Assembly: GCA_003453735.1 (NCBI GenBank)
Contig: DMNE01000187.1
Coordinates: forward strand, 1-14,330
Reading direction: 5' to 3'
Origin: Nitrospiraceae bacterium
GTDB lineage: Bacteria; Nitrospirota; Thermodesulfovibrionia; Thermodesulfovibrionales; UBA9159
Length of the DNA: 14,330 bases
Shown here: positions 12,605 to 14,330 of the stretch, in pieces
How the letters are laid out: each line of letters begins with the position of its first letter
Numbering within the stretch: the first letter of the stretch is position 1
Notes under the pieces: model-generated
What the model was told of the DNA's origin: nothing
Databases searched by the model: none
Seen by the model: the letters and a program-made list of their open reading frames with translations, nothing else
Program-made: the position numbers and the translations under genes

Positions 12605-14330
12605 TCTTCCCCTTCTTAGTGGTTTGTGCTTTCATTAGACGAAAGTTTTCACTGAGGGTCCGTATCTCGCCTGTTTTTGACTTGAGTCCCATGTCAACAA
12701 GGGGTCTTATCGCCTCCGGAGAATAGCCGCCGAGATTCCTGAAAATTTCGATCTTGAGCTCTTTTTGGGCGTCCGCGTAAAGCAGTGTCTTCGAACGGTA
12801 GAGCCGTATGAGCGGTTCGATAGCCCTTCTATCCCCTATCTGGGCCAGTACCCTCACCACCATTACCTTAACGTAAGCTTTGCTGCCGAGGATATCGCGC
12901 TCTTCAACAAGCTCAAGAAGGTATGGAACTGCCTCAGTGACCTTGTATGTGCCGCACAACATCACCGCTTGCTGTCTGAGCTCAAGGTCATCTGCAGAGA
13001 GGAAGCGCTTGAGATAGGAAAACGCATCCGGAGTTTTAAAGTGCAGAAGAGACTTGAGTGCCTCCATGCTTATCTTTTTATTCTTATCTTTAATAAACAT
13101 CCTTATATAGCTGAGGTGGTCCTCACCCCCGCACTCCCTGATAAGGTACAGCATATTCCTAATCACAAACCATCTGTCGTCGTCAAGCCTCTTTATCACT
13201 TCGATGAGGATGTCGCTTCCCATATGGCTGAGGAGCTGGAGAAAGAATTTTCTCTTTGAAGGGTCGGATTCTTCCTCCAGGACGTTAAGCAAGGGATTCA
13301 CAATCTCAAACCGTATGAGCCGTCCAAGTCTCAAGGCGCCCTCCCGATCGTATCTTCCCCACTGTTTAAGGGCGTCGATCAGGCTACTGATAAAAGCGGG
13401 TGACCGGAAAAAATAGTGAATCATACTGGAAGCCTCATCCTTATATTTTCCTGTCAGGGTATCCGTATAGATAGCATTATGGACATTGCAGAGATCCCCG
13501 AATCTTCCGGTCTGGAGGAAAGTTCCCGCTGTCTCCGAGAGTTTTGTGAGGAGATTCAGGTAATCCTCCCTAGAGATGTAGGGTGTTTCGAGGAGTTCAA
13601 AGACAACCTCAGAAAAAAACCTGTCCACTACTCCTTCCCCAATTTCCTCTCGTATCGCTCCCGCCGCCGGCAGCTCCTGTGCCTCGGCGCCTTTGAGCAT
13701 CTCCTTGAGGTCCCGCCCATATTCCGTCCCGACAAAGGTGCTGAATTTATCTTCATCCATGAGAGTCATGATTTTTTCATCTATCTCTATGTCGTCCACG
13801 ACAGCCTTTTCGTCATGTGTCATATCAAAGAGAAATCCTTTGCCGTGATTTAATGTACCAAGCTTATCGATGATATTGCTCAGACTTTCAGGGATCACAG
13901 AATCTCTGTCCTTGAAGATCTCCATGATCTTCCGGAGATTCTCTACGTCTACTCCCGCAAGGAGGTTTTCCATCTCCCCTATCCCAGAAGGATTGAGGAT
14001 GAGGGCCCGCTTTAAGAACTCGATCTTTAAGGAGGGTTTAAGATTTTCTATAAATGCCCCGAACATTTCAAGGGATTCCTTTTGAATTCCGCGTTTTTTA
14101 CTTCCCCTAAGATAGCTGGTGATGACCCTCTCATATGACTCATTAGGGGAATCTTCAACCATCAGGTCATTGATGAGAGAGGCAAGCTGCTGGGGCTGAA
14201 TGCTGAGCAGCATTTTTTCGGCATCATCAACAGTGAGTTTTCCCTCGAGCAGGCCGTAGACATAATCCTCCCAGAGGGTGCTCCCTGAGGCGCCCTGTTT
14301 AAGGCTGCCTTCAGTAAAGTTGAGGCTTGC
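12594..14330 (-). CDS. HEAT-repeat protein, 5' end outside the window
   Basis: The frame stays open to the right edge, and the upstream codons (ending LWEDYVYGLLEGKLTVDDAEK just before 14213) read like real protein. The ATG at 14213 is therefore probably internal and the gene is partial here, with 578 codons visible. The first part is helical and charged. About residues 344-554 of the visible part form HEAT-like repeats, such as RWFVIRNMLYLIRECGG, KKISMEALKSLLHF, DLELRQQAVMLCG and KVMVVRVLAQIGDRRAIEPL. The protein ends with a basic tail, TTKKGKNDL. HEAT repeats are scaffolds for protein-protein contacts. The last codons overlap the HD-GYP start (ATGATCTCTGA), so the likely job is to position or regulate that phosphodiesterase (inference). 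No catalytic motif or membrane segment is visible. Confidence 0.85.
   Translation of the reverse strand, partial: ASLNFTEGSLKQGASGSTLWEDYVYGLLEGKLTVDDAEKMLLSIQPQQLASLINDLMVEDSPNESYERVITSYLRGSKKRGIQKESLEMFGAFIENLKPSLKIEFLKRALILNPSGIGEMENLLAGVDVENLRKIMEIFKDRDSVIPESLSNIIDKLGTLNHGKGFLFDMTHDEKAVVDDIEIDEKIMTLMDEDKFSTFVGTEYGRDLKEMLKGAEAQELPAAGAIREEIGEGVVDRFFSEVVFELLETPYISREDYLNLLTKLSETAGTFLQTGRFGDLCNVHNAIYTDTLTGKYKDEASSMIHYFFRSPAFISSLIDALKQWGRYDREGALRLGRLIRFEIVNPLLNVLEEESDPSKRKFFLQLLSHMGSDILIEVIKRLDDDRWFVIRNMLYLIRECGGEDHLSYIRMFIKDKNKKISMEALKSLLHFKTPDAFSYLKRFLSADDLELRQQAVMLCGTYKVTEAVPYLLELVEERDILGSKAYVKVMVVRVLAQIGDRRAIEPLIRLYRSKTLLYADAQKELKIEIFRNLGGYSPEAIRPLVDMGLKSKTGEIRTLSENFRLMKAQTTKKGKNDL

Overview
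The window is ordinary-looking bacterial chromosome of moderate GC with housekeeping genes in short transcription units on both strands. I see no rRNA, tRNA, CRISPR array, insertion sequence or phage gene. The gene content fits an environmental anaerobe-type lineage such as Nitrospirota or Desulfobacterota: a multidomain PAS/GAF histidine kinase, a HEAT-repeat plus HD-GYP pair, a tandem universal stress protein and a Bacillus-type BioA. This placement is an inference from style of gene content, not from a marker gene.

Left part (1-4853). A THEP1-type NTPase (minus) lies divergent from a PAS-GAF histidine kinase (plus), with a good sigma70-like promoter for the kinase between them. Next comes a 44-bp near-perfect inverted repeat, then a strong promoter and a perfect Shine-Dalgarno driving a 23-residue Lys/Cys-rich microprotein that is too short for normal ORF calling. 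A leader with competing hairpins follows, then an AlkD-like DNA alkylation repair protein and a two-domain UspA protein.

Middle (4887-8453). hisD and hisC (histidine biosynthesis) overlap on the minus strand and diverge from nfo (endonuclease IV). Only 70 bp separate hisD and nfo, and the gap carries a 15-bp palindrome inside the overlapping promoters. AlkD and Nfo are consecutive steps of base excision repair: AlkD removes alkylated bases, and Nfo cuts the resulting abasic sites.

Right part (8454-14330). A small cupin (minus) is followed by a poorly coding gap of about 670 bp with tiny ORFs. A Nudix hydrolase then overlaps bioA (biotin synthesis, with an unusual internal insertion). Convergent to bioA lies an overlapping pair on the minus strand: a HEAT-repeat protein that runs off the right edge of the window and an HD-GYP cyclic-dinucleotide phosphodiesterase.

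The most unusual items are the microprotein with its regulatory surroundings, the hisD/nfo palindrome with a possibly leaderless hisD, and the HEAT/HD-GYP pair. No complete new defence or mobile system is visible.
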